This document shows positions 1-8,939 of a stretch of 64,000 bases of DNA, in pieces. A program made the translations under genes and the position numbers. This DNA is from G942493215 sp942493215. Lineage in GTDB: Bacteria > Bacillota_I > Bacilli_A > RF39 > UBA660. Where the stretch lies: NCBI GenBank assembly GCA_942493215.1, contig OW818670.1:1-64000 (forward strand), given 5' to 3'. The notes below the pieces were generated by a model. The model was not told the origin of the DNA. It was given only the letters and a program-made list of their open reading frames with translations, and made no database searches. Numbering within the stretch: the first letter of the stretch is position 1; the number at the start of each line of letters is the position of its first letter.

Positions 1-1020
1 TTGTCTAACAGTATCTTTAGATGGTACCTCAATTAACACTTTTTGAAACCTACGATCTAGAGCATGATCTTCTTCAATATATTTCTTATATTCATCAATG
101 GTTGTTGCCCCTATACAACGTATTTTATTACGAGCTAAAGCTGGTTTAAAAATATTAGAAGCATCAATTGCTCCTTCAGCTCCTCCTGCCCCTACTAAGG
201 TATGTATTTCATCAATAAAGATAATAATATCATCATGGTCTTCAATTTCTTTTAATATTTTTTTAATTCGTTCTTCAAATTCGCCTCGATATTTAGTACC
301 CGCTACAGTGGCCGCCATTTCTAACATAATAATTCTTTTATTGCGAAGTGATATTGGTACTTCACCGAATGCGATCATCCGACTTAATTCCTCAACAATA
401 GCCGTTTTGCCAACACCTGCTTCCCCTATTAAAATAGGATTGTTTTTAGTTCTTCTAGATAGTATTTCTAGAACTCTTTTTAGTTCCTTTTCTCGCCCTA
501 TAACGGGATCTATTTCATTATTTAAAGCCTTCTTAGTTAAATCAATACCTAATTCTTCTAATAATAATTTTTCACCCTTTTTATGTTTACCATTATTTAT
601 AATACGACATGAAAATTCGGAATATAGTCCATCAATATCAATATTCATTCCAAGCATAATCCGGATGGCTACTCCTTCTCCTTCTTCTAATAAAGCGGCA
701 AATAGACTATCAATTGATACCTCATCTTTTTTATTTTCTCTACTTGTTAAAGTAGCATTCTCTAAAATTCTTTTTAATAAAGGTGTATATAAAAATAAAT
801 CACTACTGGTACTACCAACCCCAATAGTATTTATCAATTCTTGTTTAAAAGTATCATAATCAAGATTATATTCTTTTAATTTTTTACTAACATTATTATT
901 ACCTTTTAACATTGCTAATAATAAATGTTCACTACCGATATAAGGATGTTTTAGTTCATACATTTCCTTTTTAGCTAATACGAGAATTTTTCTTGCCTCT
1001 TCAGTAAAATTTGCAAACAT
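1..1020 (-). CDS. clpC: ATP-dependent Clp protease ATPase subunit ClpC (5' part; runs off the left edge)
   Basis: This is a Hsp100/AAA+ unfoldase that feeds substrates to ClpP. About 340 codons are in the window, read leftward from ATG at 1020, with AGAGGAAG just upstream. The N-terminal Clp-N double repeat opens with FANFTEEARKIL and contains HPYIGSEHLLLAML. It is followed by the first AAA+ module, with Walker A GEAGVGKT, Walker B IIIFIDEIHTL and the pore-proximal GTKYRGEFEER segment. The second AAA+ module lies beyond the edge, so ClpC is distinguished from ClpB or ClpE by the start sequence only. No ctsR, mcsA or mcsB precedes it as in B. subtilis: the gene starts its own unit, divergent from the glycosylation operon. 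Confidence 0.93.
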   Translation of the reverse strand, partial: MFANFTEEARKILVLAKKEMYELKHPYIGSEHLLLAMLKGNNNVSKKLKEYNLDYDTFKQELINTIGVGSTSSDLFLYTPLLKRILENATLTSRENKKDEVSIDSLFAALLEEGEGVAIRIMLGMNIDIDGLYSEFSCRIINNGKHKKGEKLLLEELGIDLTKKALNNEIDPVIGREKELKRVLEILSRRTKNNPILIGEAGVGKTAIVEELSRMIAFGEVPISLRNKRIIMLEMAATVAGTKYRGEFEERIKKILKEIEDHDDIIIFIDEIHTLVGAGGAEGAIDASNIFKPALARNKIRCIGATTIDEYKKYIEEDHALDRRFQKVLIEVPSKDTVRQ

Positions 1021-1081
1021 GATTATCTTCCTCTCTATTATTATTTTATGTCATAATTATAAAAATAAATCGTATCATTTG

Positions 1082-1111
1082 TCTACAAAAAGAGCTAATT
1101 TATAGTATAAT
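1082..1111 (+). promoter_or_regulatory. candidate sigma-A promoter of the glycosylation operon
   Basis: TCTACA and TATAAT are separated by 18 bases, about 65 bases before the YfhO start. The -35 is poor and the -10 is consensus. The same interval must also hold the divergent clpC promoter. Confidence 0.45.
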
Positions 1112-1176
1112 AGATGTATCGAACAATATTAGACTATTTATATTAATAAACAAATAATAAGATTGGGGCGTACATA

Positions 1177-3750
1177 ATGAGGAAATTTACCAAAAATGAT
1201 TATATCAATATATCTATTTTAATTGGCTTCTTTTTATTGTTAGTATATTTATTAACTAAATCAACATATTTATACGGTTCCGTTACCGATTATGAAAGTC
1301 AGCATTGGGTATTTGCTGATTATTTTAGGACATTGTTTTATAAAACTAAAGATTTATTTCCTGATCTAGCCCTTAATATTGGAGCAGGTCAGAATATCTA
1401 TAATTTTGCATATTATGGATTCTTAAATCCCATTATTCTTATTTCTTATTTATTACCATTTGTAAAGATGATTGATTATCTTGCTATTAGTACCATTACC
1501 ATAATTATTGCTAGTATTATTTTATTCTATAAGTTTCTTTTAAATCATCATTATTCTTCTAAATTAGCATTCTTTACAACATTAATATTCTTATGTGCTG
1601 CACCACTAATATTTCATTCTCATCGTCATATTATGTTTATTAATTATATGCCTTTCTTAATTTTAGGATTAATGGGTGTTGATAATTTTTTTGATAAAAA
1701 CAAAAAATCTTTATTATTAGTTAGTGTCTTCTTAATAATTATGACTAGTTACTATTACAGTGTTTGTTCCATTTTTGTTTTAACTATTTATGGAATATTT
1801 AAATACTTAAATAGTGATAATGTTAGTGTTAAAGATTTTATGAAAAAAGGTTTATCTTTTGCGGGGGTCATAATGACTAGTATCTTAATGTCAAGCATTC
1901 TACTCCTACCAGTAATTAGTGTTATCTTAAGTGGTAGAACAGTTAAAACGGCAATGGATATAGGTAGTATTTTAATTCCCAAACTAAGTATTGATTATCT
2001 ATTATATGGTAACTATGCGGTTGGTCTTACCGCTCTTATTATTCCAGCTATTATTTATACTTTTACTAGTAAAGAAAAGAATTATCGCTTTATTGGTATA
2101 TGTATTTTAACAATTATTGGTTTCCCTATTATTAATTATGTTTTAAATGGAACTTTATATCTTAACGCTAAAGTATTTATACCTTTCTTACCGCTTATTT
2201 GTTTATTAGTTGCCCATTTTATTAATGATTTAATAAAAGGAAAAGTTAATATTAAAAATATTATTATTATTAATATTATTGTTATGTTAATTGCTCTTAT
2301 TACTAATAGATTTGATAATTATTATTTTTATTTAATTGATAATATCTTAGTTATAATCTTTATACTTACATATCAATATAAAAAAATTCGACCAATAATT
2401 TTTATTGTCGCTTTAATATTTCCTGTTATAAATTTATATAGTATTAACTTTTATGATCGTTTAATTAAAAAATCCGATTTTAATATTTACTTTAACAATA
2501 CTAAAAGCACTATGATTGATAGTATTACTAAGAATGATAATTCATTCTACCGGTTTAATGATTTAAGTAAAATACTTCCTAATACTAATCATGTTTATAA
2601 TGGTAATTATTATTTAACTTCCGCTTACTCATCAACTTATAATTCTTATTATAGTAACTATTTTACAAATGTTATAAATAATAATAATGCCTTCCGTAAC
2701 TCTTTGATTATCTCTAATACCAATAATATTCTATTCCATACTATTATGGGGGTTAAATATGTTGTTGTTAATGGACAATTACATCAAGGCTATGATCTAG
2801 TTTCCCATGGAAAATATAATATTTATCAAAATAAAAATGCTTATTCTTTAGGTTATGTAACTAATAAGATTATGTCAAAAGATGATTTCGAAAAAATCAA
2901 ATATCCTTATACTGTTGATGCCTTATTAGATTATGCCATTGTTGATCATAAAGTTGCAAGTAATTATGCATCCCAAATTAAAGAAATCAAATTAGATACA
3001 AAAATTGATAAAAGTGAAAATATTACTATTTCTAAAGAGAATGATGTATTAAGAATTACTAGTAAAGATAACGGTTATTTAAAACTTGATTTAATACCAC
3101 CAACCGAAAATAAAATCTTACTTATTGGCTTTGATATGTTGTTATCCCAAAGTTGTAGTAAAGGAGATACTGGCATTACTATTAATGGGGTTGGTAATAA
3201 ATTAACTTGTAAAGATTGGAAATATCGCAATGAAAACTATAATTTTAATTACGTTATTAATTATGATGAAACAAGAAATTTAATTATTCATTTTGATAAA
3301 GGCAATTATGAAATAAAAAATATTAAGACTTATACTCTCGATTATAGTAATCTCGAAAAAAGCTATAATAGTAAAGATATGATGCAGAATATAAAAGTTA
3401 ATAATGATACTATTACCGGTAATGTTAATGTCCATAATGATGGTTATTTCATTGCGACTCTACCATATGATAAAGGTTATACAATTTATTTAGATAATAA
3501 AAAGATTGATTATGAATTAGTTAATGAAAGTTTTATCGGTTTTGATATTACTAAAGGAAAACATAATATTACAATAGTATACAATGCCCCTATGAAAAAT
3601 ATCGGGACAATCTTAAGTATCTGTGGTATATTATTGTTAGGAGTTTATATATTTAACGATCACAAAGGAGTGAGTTTATGGAAAAGATTTCAGTCATTGT
3701 CCCATGCTACAACGAGGAAGAAGCCTTACCCTACTTCTACAAAGAAATAA
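1177..3750 (+). CDS. YfhO-family polytopic membrane glycosyltransferase (GT-C type)
   Basis: This 857-residue membrane protein has about a dozen hydrophobic segments in residues 12-410, then a large extracytoplasmic region (about 420-800) and a final membrane helix near 815-835. The early motif YGSVTDYESQHWVFADYF and GQNIYNFAYYGFLNP match the YfhO family. In B. subtilis and Listeria, YfhO-type proteins transfer sugars from undecaprenyl phosphate to lipoteichoic acid with a CsbB/GtrB partner. The next two genes are exactly a GtrB-type transferase and a GtrA flippase, so the same role is inferred here. Its last 24 codons overlap the next gene by 73 bases in another frame, giving a basic C-terminal tail after the last helix. 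The acceptor polymer cannot be read from sequence. Confidence 0.88.
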   Translation: MRKFTKNDYINISILIGFFLLLVYLLTKSTYLYGSVTDYESQHWVFADYFRTLFYKTKDLFPDLALNIGAGQNIYNFAYYGFLNPIILISYLLPFVKMIDYLAISTITIIIASIILFYKFLLNHHYSSKLAFFTTLIFLCAAPLIFHSHRHIMFINYMPFLILGLMGVDNFFDKNKKSLLLVSVFLIIMTSYYYSVCSIFVLTIYGIFKYLNSDNVSVKDFMKKGLSFAGVIMTSILMSSILLLPVISVILSGRTVKTAMDIGSILIPKLSIDYLLYGNYAVGLTALIIPAIIYTFTSKEKNYRFIGICILTIIGFPIINYVLNGTLYLNAKVFIPFLPLICLLVAHFINDLIKGKVNIKNIIIINIIVMLIALITNRFDNYYFYLIDNILVIIFILTYQYKKIRPIIFIVALIFPVINLYSINFYDRLIKKSDFNIYFNNTKSTMIDSITKNDNSFYRFNDLSKILPNTNHVYNGNYYLTSAYSSTYNSYYSNYFTNVINNNNAFRNSLIISNTNNILFHTIMGVKYVVVNGQLHQGYDLVSHGKYNIYQNKNAYSLGYVTNKIMSKDDFEKIKYPYTVDALLDYAIVDHKVASNYASQIKEIKLDTKIDKSENITISKENDVLRITSKDNGYLKLDLIPPTENKILLIGFDMLLSQSCSKGDTGITINGVGNKLTCKDWKYRNENYNFNYVINYDETRNLIIHFDKGNYEIKNIKTYTLDYSNLEKSYNSKDMMQNIKVNNDTITGNVNVHNDGYFIATLPYDKGYTIYLDNKKIDYELVNESFIGFDITKGKHNITIVYNAPMKNIGTILSICGILLLGVYIFNDHKGVSLWKRFQSLSHATTRKKPYPTSTKK

Positions 3751-4619
3751 CTAATGTAAGTAAAGAAATGAAACATCTTAATTTTGAATTCTTATTTGTT
3801 AATGATGGATCACGTGATAAGACACTTGATGTATTAAAAGAATTAAATAAGAAAGATAAAAGAATTAGATATATATCATTTTCTCGTAATTTCGGAAAAG
3901 AAGCCGCTATGTATGCTGGTTTAGAAAACGCCACTGGTGACTATATAACAATTATGGATGCCGATTTACAAGATCCTCCAACTCTCTTACCTGAAATGTA
4001 TCGTTTAATAAAGGAAGAAAAATATGATACAGTTGGTACAAGACGAGTAACGAGAAAAGGTGAACCACCAATTAGAAGTTTCTTTGCAAAAATGTTCTAT
4101 CGTCTAATTAATAAGATGTCAAAAGTTGAAATGGTTGATGGTGCGCGCGATTATCGATTAATGAAAAGAAAAGTCGTAGATGCTATTATCTCAATGAAAG
4201 AATATAATCGTTACTCTAAAGGTTTATTTAGTTTTGTCGGTTTTAAAACTAAATGGTTAGAATATGAGAATATTGAACGAGTAGCTGGTCAAACCAAATG
4301 GAATTTTTGGAAACTATTTGTTTATGCTCTTGAAGGAATAACCGCTTTCTCGACCACACCATTGGTTATTTCAGCTGTTATTGGCGTAATATTCTGTCTA
4401 ATAGCTTTTGTTGCCATTGTTGTTATTGTTGTTAAAACATTAGTCTATGGCGATGCTGTTGGAGGTTGGCCATCACTTGCTTGTATTGTTTTCTTTGTTA
4501 GTGGTGTTCAATTATTCTGTATTGGTATCATTGGTCAATATCTATCAAAAACATACCTTGAAACTAAAAACCGCCCAATATACATTGTTAAGGAGACCGA
4601 AGAAGATAATGATAAATAA
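3678..4619 (+). CDS. GtrB/CsbB-type bactoprenol glycosyltransferase (GT2)
   Basis: This 313-residue enzyme is predicted to load a sugar onto undecaprenyl phosphate on the cytoplasmic face. The GT2/DPM1-like domain opens with ISVIVPCYNEEEALP. It carries the metal-binding DADLQDPP motif near residue 95 and an ARDYRLM segment near 155, and ends with two membrane helices near 230-295, as GtrB and CsbB do. AAGGAG seven bases before ATG 3678 fixes the start inside the 3' end of yfhO, so translation is probably coupled. It overlaps the downstream gtrA-like gene by 11 bases. The sugar is unknown. Confidence 0.93.
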   Translation: MEKISVIVPCYNEEEALPYFYKEITNVSKEMKHLNFEFLFVNDGSRDKTLDVLKELNKKDKRIRYISFSRNFGKEAAMYAGLENATGDYITIMDADLQDPPTLLPEMYRLIKEEKYDTVGTRRVTRKGEPPIRSFFAKMFYRLINKMSKVEMVDGARDYRLMKRKVVDAIISMKEYNRYSKGLFSFVGFKTKWLEYENIERVAGQTKWNFWKLFVYALEGITAFSTTPLVISAVIGVIFCLIAFVAIVVIVVKTLVYGDAVGGWPSLACIVFFVSGVQLFCIGIIGQYLSKTYLETKNRPIYIVKETEEDNDK

Positions 4620-5016
4620 ATTAATGACCATATATAAAAAATATGAAGAACAAATAAATTATATTATTATTGGTGGTATAACAACATTAATTAGTATCGC
4701 TTCTTTTAAGCTTTTAAACTTAACTGGAATGGACCCACTTATTAGTAATGTTATCTCTTGGATTTTAGCCGTAACATTCGCTTATTTTACTAATAAAACG
4801 ATTGTATTTAAAAATAAAGATAAAAATAGTAAACAAGTTTTTGATTTTATTTTCTATCGTTTAGTAACACTAGGAATTGAAGAAGCTATCATATATGTAA
4901 TGATTAATCTATTATCGATTGATGATTTACTTACTAAAGTAGTAGCGCAAATTGTGGTATTTATCGCTAATTACTTATTTAGTAAATTAATAGTATTTAA
5001 AAAGAGTAAAAATTAA
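4609..5016 (+). CDS. GtrA-like polyprenyl-phosphate-sugar flippase
   Basis: This 135-residue protein has four membrane helices, as in the GtrA family, with the typical N-terminal YIIIGGITTLIS helix and the FANKT-like motif (FTNKTIVFK). GtrA proteins are thought to flip lipid-linked monosaccharides to the outside, where a GT-C enzyme (here YfhO) uses them. A longer reading from 4447 is open in this frame but runs inside the GtrB gene. The ATG at 4609 gives the family's usual length, with AAGGAG 13 bases upstream, so it is preferred. The stop codon lies in the loop of the shared terminator. Confidence 0.9.
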   Translation: MINKLMTIYKKYEEQINYIIIGGITTLISIASFKLLNLTGMDPLISNVISWILAVTFAYFTNKTIVFKNKDKNSKQVFDFIFYRLVTLGIEEAIIYVMINLLSIDDLLTKVVAQIVVFIANYLFSKLIVFKKSKN

Positions 5017-5029
5017 TTTACTCTTTTTT
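5000..5029. terminator. bidirectional intrinsic terminator between gtrA-like and trxA
   Basis: AAAGAGTAAA (5001-5010) and TTTACTCTTT (5017-5026) form a perfect 10-bp stem with a 6-base loop and A/T tracts on both sides. It separates two convergent genes. Confidence 0.85.
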
Positions 5030-5339
5030 ATTTACTCTGTTCAATCCAACTAACTAAAGCATCTTTAGAAACAAGTCCTACTTTGTTTCCTAATACTTTA
5101 TCATCTTTTAGTAAAACTAAATTAGGGATAGACATAACCTCGAATCTGCTAGCTAAATCAGGTTCTTTATCAACATTTACTTTAACAATTCTTAGCTCTG
5201 TTCGATCACTTGCTATTTCTTCTAGGATTGGGGCTATTGCCCGACAAGGACCACACCAATCAGCATAAAAATCAATTAAAACTAAACCACTGCTTATAAC
5301 ACTATCAAAGTTTTGACTATCTGCATGCACTATTTCCAT
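5028..5339 (-). CDS. trxA: thioredoxin
   Basis: This 103-residue cytoplasmic disulfide reductase has the active site DFYADWCGPCRAIAP near residues 25-40. The cis-proline loop is MSIPN, followed by the C-terminal strand and helix of the fold, and the length is normal for thioredoxin. It lies three bases downstream of the cvpA-like gene and shares its transcript. In B. subtilis trxA also follows the rnhC-zapA-cvpA-polX-mutS2 stretch, so this is a condensed form of that neighbourhood. The gene ends at the bidirectional terminator. Confidence 0.96.
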   Translation of the reverse strand: MEIVHADSQNFDSVISSGLVLIDFYADWCGPCRAIAPILEEIASDRTELRIVKVNVDKEPDLASRFEVMSIPNLVLLKDDKVLGNKVGLVSKDALVSWIEQSK

Positions 5340-5342
5340 CTT

Positions 5343-6074
5343 CTATTCTCCTTTTTCATATTTTTGAATTAATATTTCTAATCGATCCTTATCTATTTTC
5401 AATTTTCCTTTTTCATCAAGTTTCTTAACTGAATCAACGGTAATAAGACCACGTTTTAAGAATAGGTCCAAAGTATCATAGTTAAAGTTTTCAGAATTGG
5501 TATTATTTTGATAACTACTACGAATACCCGCAAATTCTTCATAAATCTTAATACTATCATCAGCCGAACCAGCTAAAAATGGTGTCTTAGTTAAGATCAT
5601 ATCTTTATATTTAGATTCTTTAATAAAATCAACATCCGTATTAACAAATGGTAGACTAAGAACGTATAAGCCAATAAAGCATATTACTACGCCCTCAATT
5701 GCACCTACTACGATTCCTAATATCTTAGACGGTATTCCTAAAATAATGGTCATATTAAGAAGTTTCTCAAACAACTTAGTAGCAACCAATATAAGTCTAA
5801 AAATAATTGTTAAAATAATAGAGACAATTAAGAAAGCAATAATTTCATACAAAGCAATATTTAAAATCGTAACGCCAGCAAAGATACCACCGAAATTAAA
5901 GAATGGTAAATTTTCATACATTAAAATAGATAGAGGATTCTTTAAGTAATAGGACAATATTATTATTAGAAAGAAACCTAAAAATGATACTGTTTTATAG
6001 AAAAAACCTTTTTTAAAACCAATAACGGCTTCCATTAATATAACTAAAATAATAATAACATCTAACAAATTCAT
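5343..6074 (-). CDS. CvpA family membrane protein
   Basis: This 243-residue protein has four membrane helices in residues 1-150. The CvpA/YshB signature appears at the N-terminus (LLDVIIILVILMEAVIGFKKGFF) and in the third and fourth helices (ILGIVVGAIEGVVICFIGLYVL). A soluble C-terminal tail of about 90 residues follows. CvpA proteins are needed for colicin V export and envelope integrity in Gram-negatives; the Firmicute role is unclear. AGGAGGT before ATG 6074 is a strong ribosome binding site. Synteny with rnhC and trxA supports orthology with B. subtilis yshB. Confidence 0.85.
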   Translation of the reverse strand: MNLLDVIIILVILMEAVIGFKKGFFYKTVSFLGFFLIIILSYYLKNPLSILMYENLPFFNFGGIFAGVTILNIALYEIIAFLIVSIILTIIFRLILVATKLFEKLLNMTIILGIPSKILGIVVGAIEGVVICFIGLYVLSLPFVNTDVDFIKESKYKDMILTKTPFLAGSADDSIKIYEEFAGIRSSYQNNTNSENFNYDTLDLFLKRGLITVDSVKKLDEKGKLKIDKDRLEILIQKYEKGE

Positions 6075-6171
6075 AACCCTACCTCCTATATAATTATACT
6101 GTATTTTTTAAAAAAAAGAAACTATTTCGACGTATTTTGTGGTAAAATAAAATTAGGTGGAGATGATAAAA

Positions 6172-7122
6172 ATGACTATTACTTTAAAAATAAGTGACAA
6201 CACCAAAGCTAAAATGATTAAATACTTTGAAGATAAAAAAAGACCTAAAACCCCTGCTTATGCAATATTCCAAGCTGACGAAGAAGATACGGTTGTAACT
6301 CTTTATGAGTCTAATAAGGTTGTTTTTCAAGGAATAAGTGCCGATATTGATGCCACTATGTGGAAAGAAACTGAACGTCACTTAAATCCTCTTAAACCAT
6401 TAGAAGAAACAAAGAGTAAGGATAAAGATAAAACAGACAAAAAAACGGATTATATTGATAAGAAATATTATTATGCTGATAGTATTGGATCAGATGAAGT
6501 TGGTACCGGTGATTATTTTGGTCCTATAGTTGTTACTGCTTGTTTTATAACTAAAGAGGATATTCCCTTTTTAGAAGAATTAGGTGTTAAAGATTCTAAA
6601 AAATTAACTGATCAAAAAATCATGGAAATTGTTCCCTCAGTTATAAAAAGAATACCCTATTATACGATTGTTTTAAGTAATAAAGAATATAATGAGAAAT
6701 ATAATAATGATATTAATATGAACAAAATAAAGGCGATTATGCATAACAAGGTTTTACAGCATATGATTGATGAACATCCTAATTACCAATATGTTGTTGT
6801 TGATCAATTTGCTAAACCATTTGTTTATTATAATTATTTAAAGAGTATTCCTAATTACGTTCGTAATATTACCTTTATGACAAAAGCAGAAGATAAAGTC
6901 TTAAGTGTTGCCTGTGCCAGTATTATTAGCCGATTTATCTTTATTAAAGAATTTGATAAACTAGGTGAAAGTATTAATATATTTTTACCAAAAGGCGCTA
7001 GTAACCTAGTAGATGAAACGGGTATTAAAATAGTTAAACAATATGGATTTGATAAATTAAAAGATGTAGCTAAATTAAATTTTAAAAACACTAATAAAAT
7101 AAAAGGATTAATGAATAAGTAA
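6172..7122 (+). CDS. rnhC: ribonuclease HIII
   Basis: This 316-residue enzyme cleaves the RNA strand of RNA-DNA hybrids. The N-terminal TBP-like substrate-binding domain spans about residues 1-90. After a charged linker comes the catalytic domain, with the metal-binding SDEVGTGDYFGP motif, KDSKKLTD, VVDQFAKP and the conserved ACASIISR helix. An in-frame GTG at 6157 is possible. The ATG at 6172 is preferred because AGGTGGAG (6155-6162) sits at the right distance before it. The gene is divergent from cvpA, whereas in B. subtilis rnhC, zapA and cvpA are co-directional. Confidence 0.95.
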   Translation: MTITLKISDNTKAKMIKYFEDKKRPKTPAYAIFQADEEDTVVTLYESNKVVFQGISADIDATMWKETERHLNPLKPLEETKSKDKDKTDKKTDYIDKKYYYADSIGSDEVGTGDYFGPIVVTACFITKEDIPFLEELGVKDSKKLTDQKIMEIVPSVIKRIPYYTIVLSNKEYNEKYNNDINMNKIKAIMHNKVLQHMIDEHPNYQYVVVDQFAKPFVYYNYLKSIPNYVRNITFMTKAEDKVLSVACASIISRFIFIKEFDKLGESINIFLPKGASNLVDETGIKIVKQYGFDKLKDVAKLNFKNTNKIKGLMNK

Positions 7123-7149
7123 AAAACTTCACAAAATGTGAAGTTTTTT
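7121..7149. terminator. bidirectional terminator between rnhC and the LRR prepilin gene
   Basis: The 13-bp perfect stem AAAAAACTTCACA (7121-7133) and TGTGAAGTTTTTT (7137-7149) has a 3-base loop. It overlaps the rnhC stop codon and ends inside the stop codon of the convergent gene. Confidence 0.9.
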
Positions 7150-8797
7150 AATCACTTACATAATTCATTGTCGCACTACCCCAGCCTATACCAGCTAAAG
7201 AACCATTAAAGCGATTAGCTAAATTAGTACCATTATACTTTATGGTTACAGTACCAAAATTATTATCATAAAAGGCTGTTGGCCAAATGGTAGTTACACT
7301 ACTTGGAATTGTTATACTTTGTAGCAAATTTTCATCAAAAGCATATTGATCAATAGTTATGAGTGTATTAGACAGAGTCGCACTAGTAAGTTGATTACCA
7401 CCAAAAGCAAAAGTCCCTATATATGTCACACTATTTGGGATTACTATTGAGCTTAAGACATTATCTCTAAAAACACTAGTTTCAATAGTCGCAAGACTAC
7501 TAGATAAAGTTGCATTAGTTATCTGATTATTAAAAAAGACAAATTCTCCAAGAGTTGTCACACTGTTTGGTAGAACGACACTTGTTAATTTATTGCTATA
7601 AAAAGCCCAATCTCCAATAGAAACAAGATCATCAGGAAAGTCAATCATACTTAATTGATTATAAGTAAAAGCATATGTATCAATACTGGTTACACCATTG
7701 GGTAAGTTAATGTTAGTAATAATATTATTATAAAAAGAAGCATAACCTATAGACGTAATCCCGTTAGGTATTGTTAAATTCTCTATTTTATTATTATAAA
7801 AAGCATAAGGACTAATAGCCGATAAATTATTAGAAAGGGTTACATTTGTTATTAAGTTGTCATAAAAAGGACCCGTTTCCATAGTTGTCACACTATTTGG
7901 AAGCACTAAACTTGTTAAACCATTTTTTCGAAAAGCCATACGTCCAATTAGCGTAACAGTATTAGGAATATTTATACTTGTAAGCTGATTATTTTTAAAA
8001 GCATCATATTTTATCTGGGTAATACCAGTTGGTATGCTTACGCTCGTTAATCTTCCTGGTGTTGTCATATCAATATCAAAAGCACATTCGTAGTAACCAT
8101 CACTATCTGCATGAATATAATTTAATCCAACGTCAACATAACTTCCATATACTTTCGTTTCAGGATTATATGTTCGACACTTATGGGCATTTTTAACCTT
8201 AGTGATAAAAGCACCTGGGCCAATTGTGGTTACATTAACACCATCTATTTGTGATGGTATAACAACATCATTAGAACAAGCAGCATTTTCACTATTATTA
8301 CCTTCATATTCATAATATGAAGTAATTGTACCTGTTGTATTATCAAAAGCAAAACACGATTTGGTTGTAGCTTCCTCTTCCTCAATAGTACAATTTGCAA
8401 TATCATCACTAATAGTTATTTCTTTTTCATTGTAATTCTTTTTAGCACACCAATGCCCATCAACTACGGCAATAGCTATATCTAAATTAGCATTTACCGC
8501 TATCGTTCCATCCTCCGGTATTTCACCACCCATATCAAGATTATCACCAACAAATTCTCCATCAGTGATTGTAAAAGTCTTGCCACTCCATGGTGAATCA
8601 GATATATTAGAAATCGTATAATTTCTAGCACCATTAATTAAACCATATGCCGTATCCTTCATTGCTTCTCTTTTACTATTATTAACTATATCTAATATGA
8701 TAGGTGTTGCTATTAAGGCTAATACCGCTAATAATATTATTACACCTAACAGCTCAATTAAACTAAAACCCAATCTAACATTTTTCTTATCTTTCAT
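7148..8797 (-). CDS. prepilin-like N-terminus fused to leucine-rich repeats (LRR_5/BspA type), surface adhesin
   Basis: This is a 549-residue exported protein. Residues 8-37 form a type IV prepilin signal: cleavage after LG, then FSLIELLGVIILL with Glu at +5, and a helix ending TPIILDIV. A conserved module follows to about residue 140 (KDTAYGLINGARN, later a Cys pair in GHWCAKKNY and ANCTI). It is shared with the proteins at 31657, 40274 and 57821. A Cys-rich linker leads into about 12 tandem 23-residue LRR units (pattern LTSIxIPxSVTxIGxxAF). The C-terminal cap, YNGTNLANRF...NYVSD, is nearly the same as in the 57821 protein. LRR_5 repeats in this family typically bind host or microbial ligands. 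The gene lies directly downstream of the Tad operon, separated only by the IS element, but has its own promoter. Confidence 0.88.
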   Translation of the reverse strand: MKDKKNVRLGFSLIELLGVIILLAVLALIATPIILDIVNNSKREAMKDTAYGLINGARNYTISNISDSPWSGKTFTITDGEFVGDNLDMGGEIPEDGTIAVNANLDIAIAVVDGHWCAKKNYNEKEITISDDIANCTIEEEEATTKSCFAFDNTTGTITSYYEYEGNNSENAACSNDVVIPSQIDGVNVTTIGPGAFITKVKNAHKCRTYNPETKVYGSYVDVGLNYIHADSDGYYECAFDIDMTTPGRLTSVSIPTGITQIKYDAFKNNQLTSINIPNTVTLIGRMAFRKNGLTSLVLPNSVTTMETGPFYDNLITNVTLSNNLSAISPYAFYNNKIENLTIPNGITSIGYASFYNNIITNINLPNGVTSIDTYAFTYNQLSMIDFPDDLVSIGDWAFYSNKLTSVVLPNSVTTLGEFVFFNNQITNATLSSSLATIETSVFRDNVLSSIVIPNSVTYIGTFAFGGNQLTSATLSNTLITIDQYAFDENLLQSITIPSSVTTIWPTAFYDNNFGTVTIKYNGTNLANRFNGSLAGIGWGSATMNYVSD

Positions 8798-8818
8798 AAA
8801 ACACTCCTATATGATTTA

Positions 8819-8847
8819 ATTGTAGCATACTCCACTTATCTAGACAA
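8819..8847 (-). promoter_or_regulatory. sigma-A promoter of the LRR prepilin gene
   Basis: TTGTCT (8847-8842) and TACAAT (8824-8819) are spaced by 17 bases, with an extended TGC before the -10. It lies between the IS element and the gene. Confidence 0.65.
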
Positions 8848-8867
8848 TAAAAAAGGTATTAAAGAAC
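8848..8867 (-). terminator. 3' arm of the Tad operon terminator, split by the IS element
   Basis: On the minus strand this reads GTTCTTTAATACC followed by a T tract. It pairs with the other arm at 10139-10158 (one mismatch in 20). Together they would form the intrinsic terminator of tadC; the two arms are now about 1.27 kb apart. Confidence 0.6.
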
Positions 8868-8874
8868 TGATATG

Positions 8875-8915
8875 AAAAAATTCTACACGAAATAAAAAAA
8901 GTGTAGAATTTTTTT
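8875..8915 (+). terminator. insulating terminator inside the left end of the IS element
   Basis: A 14-bp stem, AAAAAATTCTACAC (8875-8888) with GTGTAGAATTTTTT (8901-8914), has a 12-base loop and ends in a T run. It would stop outside transcription before orfA, a common self-control device of IS elements. Confidence 0.7.
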
Positions 8916-8939
8916 GATACAATAATTAGAGGAGGATTT

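Noticed and set aside
98..859. Plus-strand open frame of 253 codons
   Set aside because: It is the shadow of clpC, whose Clp-N and AAA+ motifs are on the minus strand.
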